Positions 7,172 to 15,996 are shown, counted from the first letter of the stretch. The stretch is 57,887 nt of DNA from an uncultured Oscillospiraceae bacterium (GCA_910587505.1 CAJULD010000010.1:27041-84927), one strand, 5' to 3'. Numbers and translations are program-made. Notes: generated from the letters alone by a model not told the origin.

Positions 7172-8199
7172 TGGCAAAGGTTATTACCTTCGGCGAACTC
7201 ATGATCCGTCTTCAGCCCTACAACTATGAGCGCTTCGTTCAGGCGGACCGTCTGGAATTCTCCTTTGGCGGCGGCGAGGCCAACGTGGCCGTCTCTCTGG
7301 CCAATTTCGGCATGGACGTGGCCTATGTCACCAGGCTCCCCGCCCATGCCATCGGTCAGGCGGCGGTGAATTCCCTGCGCCGCTACGGCGTGGACACCAG
7401 CCGGATCGTCCGGGGCGGCGACCGGGTGGGCATTTACTTCAATGAGAAGGGAGCCTCCCAGCGGGGCAGCGTGTGTATCTATGACCGGGCCCACTCCGCC
7501 ATCCAGGAGGCCCTCCCTGCCGACTTCGACTGGGACAGAATCTTCGAGGGCGCGGAGTGGTTCCACTTCACCGGCATCACCCCGGCTCTGGGCCCCAATC
7601 TGGTGGAAATCTGCCGGGAGGCCTGCAGGGCCGCCAGGGCCAGAGGAATCAGGATCTCCTGCGACCTCAACTACCGGGGCAAGCTCTGGACCCGTGAGCA
7701 GGCCCGGGAGGCCATGACCGATTTGTGTCAGTACGTGGACGTGTGCATCTCCAACGAGGAGGACGCCAGGGACGTGTTCGGCATCGAGGCCGGGGCCACC
7801 GACATCACCGCCGGGGAGATCAACCGGGAGGGCTACAGATCCGTGGCCAGGCAGCTGGCGGATAAATTTGGCTTTGAGAAGGTGGCCGTCACCCTGCGGG
7901 AGAGCCGCTCCGCCTTCGACAACGGCTGGAGCGCCATGCTCTACGACGCGGCCTCCGGCGAGTATTGCTTTTCCAAAAAGTACGAGCTGCACATCATTGA
8001 CCGGGTAGGCGGCGGCGACAGCTTCGGCGGCGGACTGATTTACGCGCTGATGAACGGCAGGAGCACCCGTGAGGCGGTGGAGTTTGCCGCGGCGGCCTCC
8101 GCCCTGAAACACTCCGTGGAGGGGGATTACAACATGGTCACCGTCGCCGAGGTGGAGAAGCTGGCCGGCGGCGACGGCTCCGGAAGAATCCAGCGGTAA
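7171..8199 (+). CDS. kdgK: 2-keto-3-deoxygluconate kinase (PfkB family)
   Basis: 342 residues. PfkB-type sugar kinase: N-terminal FGELMIRLQP, the substrate-binding SFGGGEANVAVSLANFG (about 30-46), and C-terminal VGGGDSFGGGLIYAL carrying the catalytic Asp. It phosphorylates 2-keto-3-deoxygluconate to KDPG, the substrate of the adjacent aldolase; the one-base overlap supports the pairing. No hexuronate isomerase or dehydratase is nearby, so the upper pathway must be elsewhere. Another ketose substrate is possible. Confidence 0.88.
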   Translation: MAKVITFGELMIRLQPYNYERFVQADRLEFSFGGGEANVAVSLANFGMDVAYVTRLPAHAIGQAAVNSLRRYGVDTSRIVRGGDRVGIYFNEKGASQRGSVCIYDRAHSAIQEALPADFDWDRIFEGAEWFHFTGITPALGPNLVEICREACRAARARGIRISCDLNYRGKLWTREQAREAMTDLCQYVDVCISNEEDARDVFGIEAGATDITAGEINREGYRSVARQLADKFGFEKVAVTLRESRSAFDNGWSAMLYDAASGEYCFSKKYELHIIDRVGGGDSFGGGLIYALMNGRSTREAVEFAAAASALKHSVEGDYNMVTVAEVEKLAGGDGSGRIQR

Positions 8200-8236
8200 T
8201 ACAGGCAGCGCGCGCCCTGCCGCCGGAACTATGTCC

Positions 8237-8265
8237 TTGACATTACGGGGAAAATATACTATTGT
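8237..8265 (+). promoter_or_regulatory. Candidate promoter for the hybrid kinase operon
   Basis: TTGACA at 8237-8242 and TATTGT at 8260-8265, spacer 17. It lies upstream of the structured leader. Confidence 0.45.
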
Positions 8266-8296
8266 TATTGAGACAGATTTTCATACGGTTCCTCAG

Positions 8297-8446
8297 GGCC
8301 TGTTTAAAATCTCTCCCACGCGTGAGATATTATGCTGTTCTGCCATAAAAACAGGCCGGCGCCCGGGAACGGGCAGCGGTGGTAAAAGCAGTACTGGCTG
8401 AAAGAGACAGTATCGCAAGGGCGGCCTGCCGCCTTTTCCGGAGAGG
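8297..8446 (+). promoter_or_regulatory. Structured 5' leader of the hybrid kinase operon
   Basis: GGCCTGTTT (8297-8305) pairs with AAACAGGCC (8349-8357) and encloses smaller stems. Next come GCCCG/CGGGC (8361-8374), a TACTG/CAGTA stem, and then GGCGG/CCGCC followed by TTTT just before GGAGAGG at 8440-8446. The last stem can act as a weak terminator or can hide the ribosome binding site. This is the form of a cis-acting leader. I could not match it to a known riboswitch class. Confidence 0.4.
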
Positions 8447-8460
8447 CAAATACTTCGTTT

Positions 8461-11349
8461 TTGGAATACAGAATACAGGCGGGTAGTAGTCAGATGGTAA
8501 ACTTCGTTATTTTATTAGAGTGCTTCGCCATATGTCTGACCTTTGTGGCGATGATCCTTCTGGTCAACGGAGACGGAGCCAGAGAGCAGAAACTCCTGAT
8601 ATTCATCATGTGCGGTTCGCTGGTGCAGAACGTGGGCTATCTGCTGGAGCTGACAGCCCCCACTGTGGAGGCCGCCATGGCGGCGGTGACGGTGGAAAAC
8701 GTGGGCTCCGCCTTTGTTCCCCTGTGCTACTGCTGGTTTACCTATACCTACTGCTACGCGCCTCCTCCGAAAAAGCTGCTGAACGCCCTCGGCATCGTCA
8801 ATTTCTTTGTGCTGCCTACGGTGTTTTTCAACTGGAACGGCCTTTTCTACCGGGAATTTCAATGGCTGTCCACTGCGGACGGGTTCCACTACATCAGCAT
8901 TTCCTACGGCCCGCTGTATTCCCTTTTCATGGTTACCCGCATCGTGATTCCCTACCTTCTCTCGATCTATACCCTGGTGCGGGCGGTTCGTCTCCGGTCG
9001 GACCAACAGGTCAGCCGCCAGTACTGGACCATCCTGGGCATCTCCTCGCTGCCCATTGTGGTGCTCGTCGCCTACGTGCTCAAACTTGTTAATGTATTTG
9101 ATTTCACCCCCATGACGCTGGCCATTGCCATGTCCATGGTGGTGATCGTGGTGTGGAGCCGCCGCAACTATGACTTCCGCCACCTGGCGGCGGAGAAGGT
9201 GCTGGAAAGTCTGGGCGACGGCGTGATCGCGCTGGACGACCACGACAGGCTCATCAGCTACAACCGGGCCGCCTCCCATATCTTCACCAGCCTGCCCGGC
9301 CATAAGCTGGGGGAAAACGTCCGGGTGCTGGAGGAATTCCGGGAGGAGATGCTCAATGAGGATATTCCCTGGAGCTTCTCCATCAACGGGCAGCACTATG
9401 AAAGCCACAGCAAGCGGATCATTGATGAGAACGGCCGGAAGCAGGGCTGCGTCATCCTGATTCTGGACATGACCGACATCAAGGCCTATATCAACGAGAT
9501 CAAGCGGGTGAGGCAGCAGGCGGAAAAGGCGAACATCGCCAAGAGCGAGTTTCTGGCCAACATGTCCCACGAGATCCGGACCCCGATGAACGCCATCATC
9601 GGGCTGAACGACATTATCATGGAGGAGTGCGCCGACGCTTCCGTATACGCCCACGCCAGGGACGTGCAGTCGGCGGCCAGAAACCTGCTGGCCATCATCA
9701 ACGACATTCTGGACCTGTCCAAGGTAGAGGCGGGCAGGATGGAGCTGGTGTATACGGACTACCATCTGAAATCCGTGGTAGGCGAGGTGGTGGGCATGAT
9801 GGATATGGCCGCCTCCAAGCACGGGCTGCTCCTGAAATATGAGTGCGATGAGACGATACCCTGCTGTTACAGCGGCGATGAGGTGCGGATCAAGCAGATC
9901 CTGATTAATATCCTCAATAACGCCATCAAGTTTACCAAAGACGGCTACGTGCGGGCCTGCGTCACCGGCGAGCCCGGCAGTCAGGAGGACGAGGAGCTGA
10001 TTACCTTCCGGGTGGAGGATACCGGCTGCGGCATTCAGGAGAAGGACCTGAAAAAGATTTTTGAGGATTTCCGCCAGGTGGACGCCAAACGCAACCGGAG
10101 CGTTGAGGGCACCGGTCTGGGGCTGGCGATTGTCAGGCATCTGGTGGAGCTCATGGGCGGCGTCATCCACGTGGAGAGCGTTTACGGCGAGGGAACTACC
10201 GTTTCCATCACCATTCCCCAGAAGATCGTGGACCGGCGTTCCATCGCGGAGGTGCCGGAGCCGCTTCAGACGGAAACGGAGCGTATCGAGGCCTTTACCG
10301 CCCACGGCGTGAAGGTGCTCATCGTGGACGACAACCTCATCAACCGCAAGGTGGCCCGGGGACTCCTCAAAAGCTACGCTTTCGACCTCTCCGAGGCCGA
10401 GAGCGGGCCGGAGGCCATCGAGATGGTGCGAAATAACCGGTATGATATTATCTTTATGGATCATATGATGCCTGTGATGGACGGAATCGAGGCGGCGGAG
10501 ATCATCCGCAGGGACTGCGGCGAGAACGGGACGGCCCCGGCAATCATCGCCCTGACCGCCAACGCGATGGGGGGCATGCGGGAGCGGTTCCTGGACCGCG
10601 GCTTTCAGGATTTCATCGCCAAGCCCCTGGACAGGAAGGAACTCGGCCAGCTGCTGGCGCGCTGGGTCCCGGAGGACCGCCGGCAGGCGGAGAATGCCGA
10701 ACCCTCCGGCGGGCCCGCGGACCTGAGTGCCTTTCAGATCGAGGGGATCGACACAAGCGCCGCGTCCCGCTACTATACCGGCGACGAGGCGGGCTTTGTA
10801 GACCTGCTGGAGCTCTATTACATGGACGGCCAGCGCAAGGGGGCCCTTTTGCGGGAGCTCTCCGATTCCGACATTTCCCGCTACTGCGTAGAGGTGCATG
10901 GGCTCAAGAGCGCCTCGGCCAATATCGGGGCGATGGACGTCTCCGACAGGGCGCGGGCGCAGGAGCACGCCGCCGCCCGGAATGATACGGAATTCATTGC
11001 CCGGCAGTTTCCCGGACTGCTGGAGGCCTATGAAACGCTGCTGACAAACATCGGGCTGTTTCTGGACCGGTGGCATCAGAATGATCCTCAGGCGGAAAAG
11101 CTTCCCTCCCTGCCCCTGCCGGAGCTGAAGGAGCGGGTGGGCGCGGCGCTGGACGCGCTGGAGAATTTCCGGTCCCAGGAGTGTGCGGGCATGGTGGAGG
11201 ACATCCTTCGCCATGCGCTGCCGCGGGACGTGTCGGACAGCCTCAGAGAAATTCAGGGGCAGCTGAAGCTGTATGAGGACGACAACGCGGAGGATCTTCT
11301 GCGGCAGCTCCTGAGCAATCTTGGAGAGGAGGAAGAGGCAAATGTATAA
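8461..11349 (+). CDS. Membrane hybrid histidine kinase: 7TM-PAS-HisKA-HATPase-REC-HPt
   Basis: 962 residues. Start taken as TTG 8461, 14 bases after GGAGAGG; ATG 8494 is possible but lacks a clear ribosome binding site. Residues ~10-235 hold seven hydrophobic segments of the 7TM histidine kinase type, then a PAS-like region (~245-345). HisKA carries SHEIRTPMNAIIG with phospho-His ~371; the ATPase domain has N-box NILNNAIKF (~485), DTGCGI and GTGLGLAI. A receiver (VLIVDDN, ~618) has its phospho-Asp in FMDHMMPVMDG (~666), and a C-terminal HPt domain has the His in EVHGLKSASA (~813). It can run a full His-Asp-His relay inside one protein. It overlaps the next receiver gene by 8 bases, so that receiver is a likely output. 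Confidence 0.9.
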   Translation: MEYRIQAGSSQMVNFVILLECFAICLTFVAMILLVNGDGAREQKLLIFIMCGSLVQNVGYLLELTAPTVEAAMAAVTVENVGSAFVPLCYCWFTYTYCYAPPPKKLLNALGIVNFFVLPTVFFNWNGLFYREFQWLSTADGFHYISISYGPLYSLFMVTRIVIPYLLSIYTLVRAVRLRSDQQVSRQYWTILGISSLPIVVLVAYVLKLVNVFDFTPMTLAIAMSMVVIVVWSRRNYDFRHLAAEKVLESLGDGVIALDDHDRLISYNRAASHIFTSLPGHKLGENVRVLEEFREEMLNEDIPWSFSINGQHYESHSKRIIDENGRKQGCVILILDMTDIKAYINEIKRVRQQAEKANIAKSEFLANMSHEIRTPMNAIIGLNDIIMEECADASVYAHARDVQSAARNLLAIINDILDLSKVEAGRMELVYTDYHLKSVVGEVVGMMDMAASKHGLLLKYECDETIPCCYSGDEVRIKQILINILNNAIKFTKDGYVRACVTGEPGSQEDEELITFRVEDTGCGIQEKDLKKIFEDFRQVDAKRNRSVEGTGLGLAIVRHLVELMGGVIHVESVYGEGTTVSITIPQKIVDRRSIAEVPEPLQTETERIEAFTAHGVKVLIVDDNLINRKVARGLLKSYAFDLSEAESGPEAIEMVRNNRYDIIFMDHMMPVMDGIEAAEIIRRDCGENGTAPAIIALTANAMGGMRERFLDRGFQDFIAKPLDRKELGQLLARWVPEDRRQAENAEPSGGPADLSAFQIEGIDTSAASRYYTGDEAGFVDLLELYYMDGQRKGALLRELSDSDISRYCVEVHGLKSASANIGAMDVSDRARAQEHAAARNDTEFIARQFPGLLEAYETLLTNIGLFLDRWHQNDPQAEKLPSLPLPELKERVGAALDALENFRSQECAGMVEDILRHALPRDVSDSLREIQGQLKLYEDDNAEDLLRQLLSNLGEEEEANV

Positions 11350-11755
11350 GTATAAGCCGGAAAAGGGACCGAACCGGAAACGCATTCTGGCGGTAGACGA
11401 TGCGGTCATCATCCTGCGGAGGATTACGGATGCCCTGGATGAGTATTATGATGTGGTCACGGTGAGCTCCGGCGCGCGGGCTCTGAAATATCTGGAGCGG
11501 GAGAAGCCCGACCTGATCCTGCTGGATATCCGCATGATGCCGAAGGACGGCTTTGAGACTTTGCAGGATATCCGCTCCATGAAGGACCGCGCCGATATTC
11601 CGGTCATCATGCTGACCGGGGTGGAGGATAAGAAGTACGTCATGGAGGGCATCAAGCTGGGGATCTGCGACTATATCTTAAAGCCCTTCTTTCCGGACGA
11701 CCTGCTCGAGCGCATCCAGCGGGCGCTGGAGGGCCGGGAGGGCAATCACACGTAA
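11342..11755 (+). CDS. Stand-alone receiver (CheY-like) protein
   Basis: 137 residues from ATG 11342, with GGAGGAAGAGG upstream inside the kinase gene; the start overlaps the kinase stop by 8 bases. One receiver domain: acidic pair in ILAVDDAV, phospho-Asp ~61 in ILLDIRMMP, Thr in MLTGVED and Lys in ILKPFFPDDL. A basic N-terminal tail (MYKYKPEKGPNRKR) precedes it. No output domain, so it acts as phosphate shuttle, sink or protein-binding switch. Most likely it takes phosphate from the HPt domain of the preceding kinase. Confidence 0.88.
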   Translation: MYKYKPEKGPNRKRILAVDDAVIILRRITDALDEYYDVVTVSSGARALKYLEREKPDLILLDIRMMPKDGFETLQDIRSMKDRADIPVIMLTGVEDKKYVMEGIKLGICDYILKPFFPDDLLERIQRALEGREGNHT

Positions 11756-11771
11756 TCGGAGGTTTACCACT

Positions 11772-12260
11772 ATGAATACGGCCTTGACCAGAGAGGAGCT
11801 CGAGCAGATTCTGGATCAGGCGCTCCAGGATGTAACGGAGCGGACCGCGGGCGTGCGCCTGCGCCAGGGGGATCATCCGCCGGGGGAGGACCTGTGTACG
11901 GTCCATATTACCTTTGACAGAGGATTCAGCACCAGCCTTACCCTCTGCGCCGACACCAGCCTGCTGCTCCGCATGGCCCGAAACTCCTTCCATGAAGACG
12001 CGGTAACGCCGGAGGATCTGGAGGAGTTCAGTAAGGAGTACCTCAACGTCCTCTGCGGTAAGGTAACCGGGGCGATGTTCCGGGCAACGCAGATTCCGGC
12101 CCGCTTCGGGCAGCCCCGGTTTTACCGCGGGCGCTATGAGCCGGAGGAACAGGAGGTCCAGTTTATCCTCACCTACTCCGACGGGCACAGCGAGGGGGCG
12201 CAGCTGATTCATCACGTGCCCTGTTCCCACGGGGACGAAGCGGAGCCAAATGAAGCTTGA
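11772..12260 (+). CDS. CheX-like phosphatase domain protein
   Basis: 162 residues. The central part (EEFSKEYLNVLCGKVTGAMF, residues ~85-105) has the ExxN signature (E-Y-L-N) of the CheC/CheX/FliY family, followed by the family glycine. CheX proteins dephosphorylate CheY-type receivers. No chemotaxis gene is in the window, and the gene sits between two single receivers downstream of a hybrid kinase. Inference: it resets one or both receivers in a non-chemotaxis relay. The spacings (16 and 17 bases) indicate one operon. Confidence 0.75.
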   Translation: MNTALTREELEQILDQALQDVTERTAGVRLRQGDHPPGEDLCTVHITFDRGFSTSLTLCADTSLLLRMARNSFHEDAVTPEDLEEFSKEYLNVLCGKVTGAMFRATQIPARFGQPRFYRGRYEPEEQEVQFILTYSDGHSEGAQLIHHVPCSHGDEAEPNEA

Positions 12261-12277
12261 CAGGAGGGACATGTCAG

Positions 12278-12640
12278 ATGAGCAGACGCATTATGGTTGT
12301 GGACGACTCCCGGCTGGTCAGAGTACAGCTGGAGGATGTTTTGAAGGGTACGGATTATGAGATCGCGGCATACTGCCGCAGCGGCGAGGACGCCATTGAG
12401 CAGTACGCCGCGGTGCAGCCGGATCTGGTAACCATGGATATCATTATGCAGGGGATGGACGGACTGGACGCTGCGGAGGCGATTCTCAGGAGCAATCCGG
12501 ATGCGAGGATCGTCATGGTTTCCTCCCTGGCGTACGACGACACTTTTGAGAGAGCGAAAGCCATTGGCGCCAAAGGCTTTGTGGACAAGCCGTTTCACCG
12601 GGAGCAGCTGCTGAAGGTGTTTGAGGAGGCGCTCTCATAA
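12278..12640 (+). CDS. Second stand-alone receiver (CheY-like) protein
   Basis: 120 residues from ATG 12278, behind AGGAGGG; an in-frame TTG at 12257 overlaps the CheX stop and was rejected. Complete receiver: VVDDSRLV, phospho-Asp ~53 in TMDIIMQGMDG, Ser in MVSSLAYD and Lys in FVDKPFHREQL. No output domain. It is the last gene of the operon and ends just before a strong terminator. Likely the final switch of the relay and a CheX substrate. Confidence 0.87.
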   Translation: MSRRIMVVDDSRLVRVQLEDVLKGTDYEIAAYCRSGEDAIEQYAAVQPDLVTMDIIMQGMDGLDAAEAILRSNPDARIVMVSSLAYDDTFERAKAIGAKGFVDKPFHREQLLKVFEEALS

Positions 12641-12661
12641 TTTCGGGGAGAGACAGGCTGC

Positions 12662-12695
12662 GGGCCGGGAACTGCTGATGAGCGGTTCCCGGCCC
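12662..12695. terminator. Bidirectional terminator between the relay operon and the CotH operon
   Basis: GGGCCGGGAAC (12662-12672) pairs with GTTCCCGGCCC (12685-12695) and is followed by a T-rich stretch. It lies between convergent genes. Confidence 0.8.
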
Positions 12696-12701
12696 TGCTT
12701 T

Positions 12702-14546
12702 CTATTTCTTATATTTTACGGCAAACAGAAGCCCTGCCAGCAATACGGCTACAGACAGGCCGGACAGCGCCATATCCGGCATCCGGGAGGCCGGGGCAGC
12801 CTGCCCGCCGGGCGGCGAAAAATCCCGGTTGGCAGTCTGTCCTCCGGAAGGGAAGCTTTCCTCCGCCTCCTGCCCGTCCGGCTCCCGGAATGGAGCGCCG
12901 GTTTCGCCGGCAGCTTCCGCCGTTTCATCCTGTGCAGCGGGAGGCGCCGGACCGTCTCTGCCGCCAGGAGCTCCAAAGCCGCCGCCGCTGTTCATGGTTC
13001 CCATGTCGGAAAGGTTCAGGCCATCCGCTGCAATCAGCGTATCCTGCCGGGCGTTCTGCTGCTCCGTGGTGGAGGGAACTGTTCCCGCCAGCTGCCCCAG
13101 AATGCTCTCCCGCCGCAGAGCGCAGAAGGAACGCAGGGCCTGTACGCCGGCCTCGAATTCCTCGCAGGTGCAGAACCTGGTGGGATCCTTCTCCACATAG
13201 TCCGCGATCAGCGCACAGGCGTCATCGATGATCCGGGATGGGTCTACCGTATTCAGAAACCCGGCGAACAGTTCGTGGTATCGCCGCGTACAGGCCCCGT
13301 CGGAGAAAATCCACGCCTGCATGGGGCGGTCGGAGAGTACGTCGTCAATGGCGTCGTTGACGGCGGAAGCTGCCGTACCGCCGGCGAAGGTGCCGAACGC
13401 GAGGTTATAGTCCCATGGGATCATGGAGAGCCGGCCGTCCTCCTCGTACAGATAGTAGTTGTGAATCATACTGCCGGTATAGCTGTCCCCGTTGACGACG
13501 AAATTGTGGACCACAAAGTAGCGAAGCACCGCCTCCATGTCCAGAACATTCTCCAGATCTTCATAGCGGGAAAGGGATTGCAGGGAGGAAATCAGCCGCG
13601 TCCGGTCCGCTTTGGAGACGCCGGTCTTCGCATTGTCGAAGATATTGGGATAGCTGTCCGGGTCATCGTCGATGTACTGCAATTTCACATCGGAGCCTCC
13701 GCCAAAGCCTCCGCCCCCCGGCATGGCGGAGAGGTCAAAACCGCCAGAATCCCTTCCATCAGGAGAAATATTCCCCTCGCTTTCCGGCCCGCTTCCGCCG
13801 GGCATGGAGGGCGGACCGGAATTGCCGGAATCAGGCCTTCCGCCGGGCTGAGCGGACAGCTCCCCGTCGGAGAGGTCCGCGAAGCCGTTCAGGTCGAAGT
13901 CCCGGCCGTTGCCCCGGCCGCCGCCGAAGCTCATGCTGTCCGGTTTGTAGAGCTCGCCGTAATCACTGCCGTAGTTGCGCTGCAGGAAAGCTTCCTCGAC
14001 GCCCTCCACCGCCAGATACAGCCCCCAGTCCTCGCCATTGACTGTAATATATGCAAAGCTGCTCAGAGGGCCGGGTACGCCGAACGCGCTCATCATCTGA
14101 TAAGTCAAATAGTCCTTCATCATTGTGTTGTCCTGAATGAGATTGTTCAGGCTCAGCTTGTCCAGCCCGTGGTAGCTCCCGACGCCGTCATAATGGTCAA
14201 ACTCAATTTTGAAGCTGTAGCGGCTGCTCCCCATGGCGGCAACGGAGCTGAGAGAGGTGTTGCCCTTTGCGCGGATGCCCACGTTTTTGCAGCTCTCTCC
14301 GTCAATGACCACATTGCAGGGGCTGTATTCCTCGCTTTGGCAGGTTTCTATGAAGCCGTCCCAATCGTCCATCACAATTTCAATGGTGTGGACGCGGGAG
14401 GTATCAAACAGCCGGTTTTCATACCCGATGACCTTGCCGGCCGGCTGGAGGCCCAGGGCCTCGCCGTTCATGAGAAGCATCGTAAGGAGCAGAGAGAGGA
14501 CAACGGCGGCAACGCAGATGCGATCCATATACCTGTGCGTTGACAT
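12702..14546 (-). CDS. CotH kinase family protein, membrane anchored and extracellular
   Basis: 614 residues; ATG at 14544-14546 behind GGAGGG. An N-terminal signal/membrane helix (residues ~11-27), then a CotH-type atypical kinase domain: RAKGNTSLS, GSSRYSFKIEFD, LYLAVEGVEEAFL, LYKPD and MIPWDYNLAFG. Residues ~225-300 are a Gly/Ser/Pro-rich low-complexity insert, and a second such stretch (~500-590) precedes a C-terminal membrane helix (LSGLSVAVLLAGLLFAV) ending YKK. The spore-coat relative CotH phosphorylates coat proteins; this version looks surface exposed. It shares an operon with DUF4956 and the VTC polymerase, a recurrent trio in Firmicutes, which links it to extracellular phosphorylation or polyphosphate. 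Confidence 0.85.
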   Translation of the reverse strand: MSTHRYMDRICVAAVVLSLLLTMLLMNGEALGLQPAGKVIGYENRLFDTSRVHTIEIVMDDWDGFIETCQSEEYSPCNVVIDGESCKNVGIRAKGNTSLSSVAAMGSSRYSFKIEFDHYDGVGSYHGLDKLSLNNLIQDNTMMKDYLTYQMMSAFGVPGPLSSFAYITVNGEDWGLYLAVEGVEEAFLQRNYGSDYGELYKPDSMSFGGGRGNGRDFDLNGFADLSDGELSAQPGGRPDSGNSGPPSMPGGSGPESEGNISPDGRDSGGFDLSAMPGGGGFGGGSDVKLQYIDDDPDSYPNIFDNAKTGVSKADRTRLISSLQSLSRYEDLENVLDMEAVLRYFVVHNFVVNGDSYTGSMIHNYYLYEEDGRLSMIPWDYNLAFGTFAGGTAASAVNDAIDDVLSDRPMQAWIFSDGACTRRYHELFAGFLNTVDPSRIIDDACALIADYVEKDPTRFCTCEEFEAGVQALRSFCALRRESILGQLAGTVPSTTEQQNARQDTLIAADGLNLSDMGTMNSGGGFGAPGGRDGPAPPAAQDETAEAAGETGAPFREPDGQEAEESFPSGGQTANRDFSPPGGQAAPASRMPDMALSGLSVAVLLAGLLFAVKYKK

Positions 14547-14558
14547 GACGGTCCCTCC

Positions 14559-15230
14559 TCAGCCCATGTAGTCGCCGTTGTAGCTTACCAGGACCGCGCT
14601 GTGAATCCCCTCCATTCCGGAGAGCGTGTTGACAAAATCCGTGTTATCGTCCCTGAGGCGAACTTCCAGGTTCAGCTCGACGGCCCCCCTCTGCGCGGAC
14701 TTGCTCTTGACCACGCAGCGCCGGGTCCGGGCCTCAAGGTATTGCATCGCCTGCCGCTCCGCCTCGTGCCCGTCGCACTGGAGCACAATGATATAGGGGT
14801 TATAAGAACTCTTCCTGTTGACAAAGACCAGAAGAATCACGCCGATGACAACGCTGCCCGTGACGGCCAGGGGGAGCATTCCGGCGGCCAGCACGATGCC
14901 GACGGCAATGGACCAGAAGAGAAAGGCGATGTCCAGCGGTTCCTTGATGGCGGTGCGGAAACGGACGATGGACAGCGCGCCCACCATGCCGAGGGACAGC
15001 ACCACATTGCTGGTAACCGCCAGAATAACAACGGTGGTAATCATGGTAAGGGCAATCAGCGTAACCCCAAAACTGGAGGAGTACATCACGCCCTGATAGG
15101 TCTTTTGGTAGACGAGGAAAATGAACAGACCGATGCCGAAGGCAGGGATCAACGCCAGAGTCATGTCGAGGATGCTGACGCTGCCGATATTTTCCAGAAA
15201 ATCGGATTTGAAAATGTCATTGAATGTCAT
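14559..15230 (-). CDS. DUF4956 membrane protein
   Basis: 223 residues, ATG at 15228-15230 behind AAGGAG. About four membrane helices in the first 135 residues, with the conserved VGALSIVRFRTAIKEPLDIAFLFWS stretch (the loop SIVRFRTAIKEP is the family mark), then a soluble C-terminal domain of about 85 residues. Biochemical function is not established. It lies between CotH and VTC genes with gaps of 12 and 20 bases, so it is translated with them and probably forms the membrane part of a shared complex. Confidence 0.85.
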   Translation of the reverse strand: MTFNDIFKSDFLENIGSVSILDMTLALIPAFGIGLFIFLVYQKTYQGVMYSSSFGVTLIALTMITTVVILAVTSNVVLSLGMVGALSIVRFRTAIKEPLDIAFLFWSIAVGIVLAAGMLPLAVTGSVVIGVILLVFVNRKSSYNPYIIVLQCDGHEAERQAMQYLEARTRRCVVKSKSAQRGAVELNLEVRLRDDNTDFVNTLSGMEGIHSAVLVSYNGDYMG

Positions 15231-15250
15231 GAGAAAATCTCCTTATGTAT

Positions 15251-15919
15251 TCAGCCGTAGATCCGGCACTGGGCGTATTTGGAAAAGGAAGAGGCGCGCC
15301 GCCCCTCCAGCTGGATCGCGTCGCGGATAATGGAGGGGAGAAAGGCGTCCCATTTGACCTCCAGAATGATGGGCGCGTCCCCCGCGGGGATCGTTATCCC
15401 CGGATTCAAAAGGTCCGTACAGTTCATGCCGGTCCGGATATCGTAGTCCAGGGTGATCCGGACATGACCGGCGGGGTAAACATACGGCTCGCGGGTATAG
15501 TCCACGATGGTGCGCGGCCGGAGCAGCTCCGTCTGCATTTTGCTGTAAAGCTCCTGTACCAGCGGCCTGCCGCTGTCCGGCATCCATGACAGGTCTCCCC
15601 CCAGGAGCGCGGATACCTCCCCGGCGGAGAGTCCGGCGCTCTGCTTGTTTCCCAGCCCTCCTATCCTGCTTTTTTTCTCCAGATGGATGACCGAGGTGTC
15701 GCCGTTGTAGCAGCGGATGCGGAATTTTTCCCGGCGGCTGACGCCGTTCCGCTTTTCCCGCAGCGCCCGGTCTGAGGGGGTGTCGAAGTACAGGCTGCGG
15801 ATCTGATATGTTCCTCCCGCCGCGTGCCGGTCCGCCTGCGCCACGGCCCGCAGGCGCTGCCGGAGCACCGGCAGATCCAGGGGGGAGATCTCATGCTTCC
15901 ACTCGTGCCGGAAATCCAT
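15251..15919 (-). CDS. VTC-domain polyphosphate polymerase
   Basis: 222 residues from ATG 15917-15919; the upstream GTG at 15955 precedes its own AAAGGAG and was rejected. A triphosphate-tunnel fold of the VTC4 type: EWKHEIS at the start, IRSLYFDTP, the basic tunnel residues RREKFRIRCYN, HLEKKSR, then TIVDYTREPYVY, VRITLDYDIR and IILEVKWD near the end. VTC4 makes polyphosphate from ATP in the cytosol. First gene of the operon VTC-DUF4956-CotH. It is probably under control of the divergent two-component system, whose likely operator covers its promoter. Confidence 0.87.
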   Translation of the reverse strand: MDFRHEWKHEISPLDLPVLRQRLRAVAQADRHAAGGTYQIRSLYFDTPSDRALREKRNGVSRREKFRIRCYNGDTSVIHLEKKSRIGGLGNKQSAGLSAGEVSALLGGDLSWMPDSGRPLVQELYSKMQTELLRPRTIVDYTREPYVYPAGHVRITLDYDIRTGMNCTDLLNPGITIPAGDAPIILEVKWDAFLPSIIRDAIQLEGRRASSFSKYAQCRIYG

Positions 15920-15948
15920 AGTGACTCTGTTCTCCTTTCGCTCAGGAT

Positions 15949-15989
15949 CCTTCACCTGACAGGACGGAACGTGCCCTGTCAGGCGAAGG
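15949..15989 (-). promoter_or_regulatory. 15-bp stem-loop in the leader of the VTC operon
   Basis: Bases 15949-15963 pair with 15975-15989 (one G-U pair; core CCTGACAGG/CCTGTCAGG) around an 11-base loop. It lies between the promoter and the ribosome binding site of the VTC gene and could control translation or act as an attenuator. Confidence 0.6.
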
Positions 15990-15996
15990 TAAGGCT

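Noticed and set aside
8297..8446. Cyclic di-GMP or other known riboswitch
   Set aside because: Conserved core sequences of the classes I know are not present; kept only as an unassigned structured leader.
8515..11412. 965-codon open frame antisense to the hybrid histidine kinase
   Set aside because: No domain, no ribosome binding site; all kinase motifs are on the plus strand.
12621..14543. 640-codon open frame antisense to CotH
   Set aside because: Shadow frame; the CotH frame has signal helix, kinase motifs and operon neighbours.
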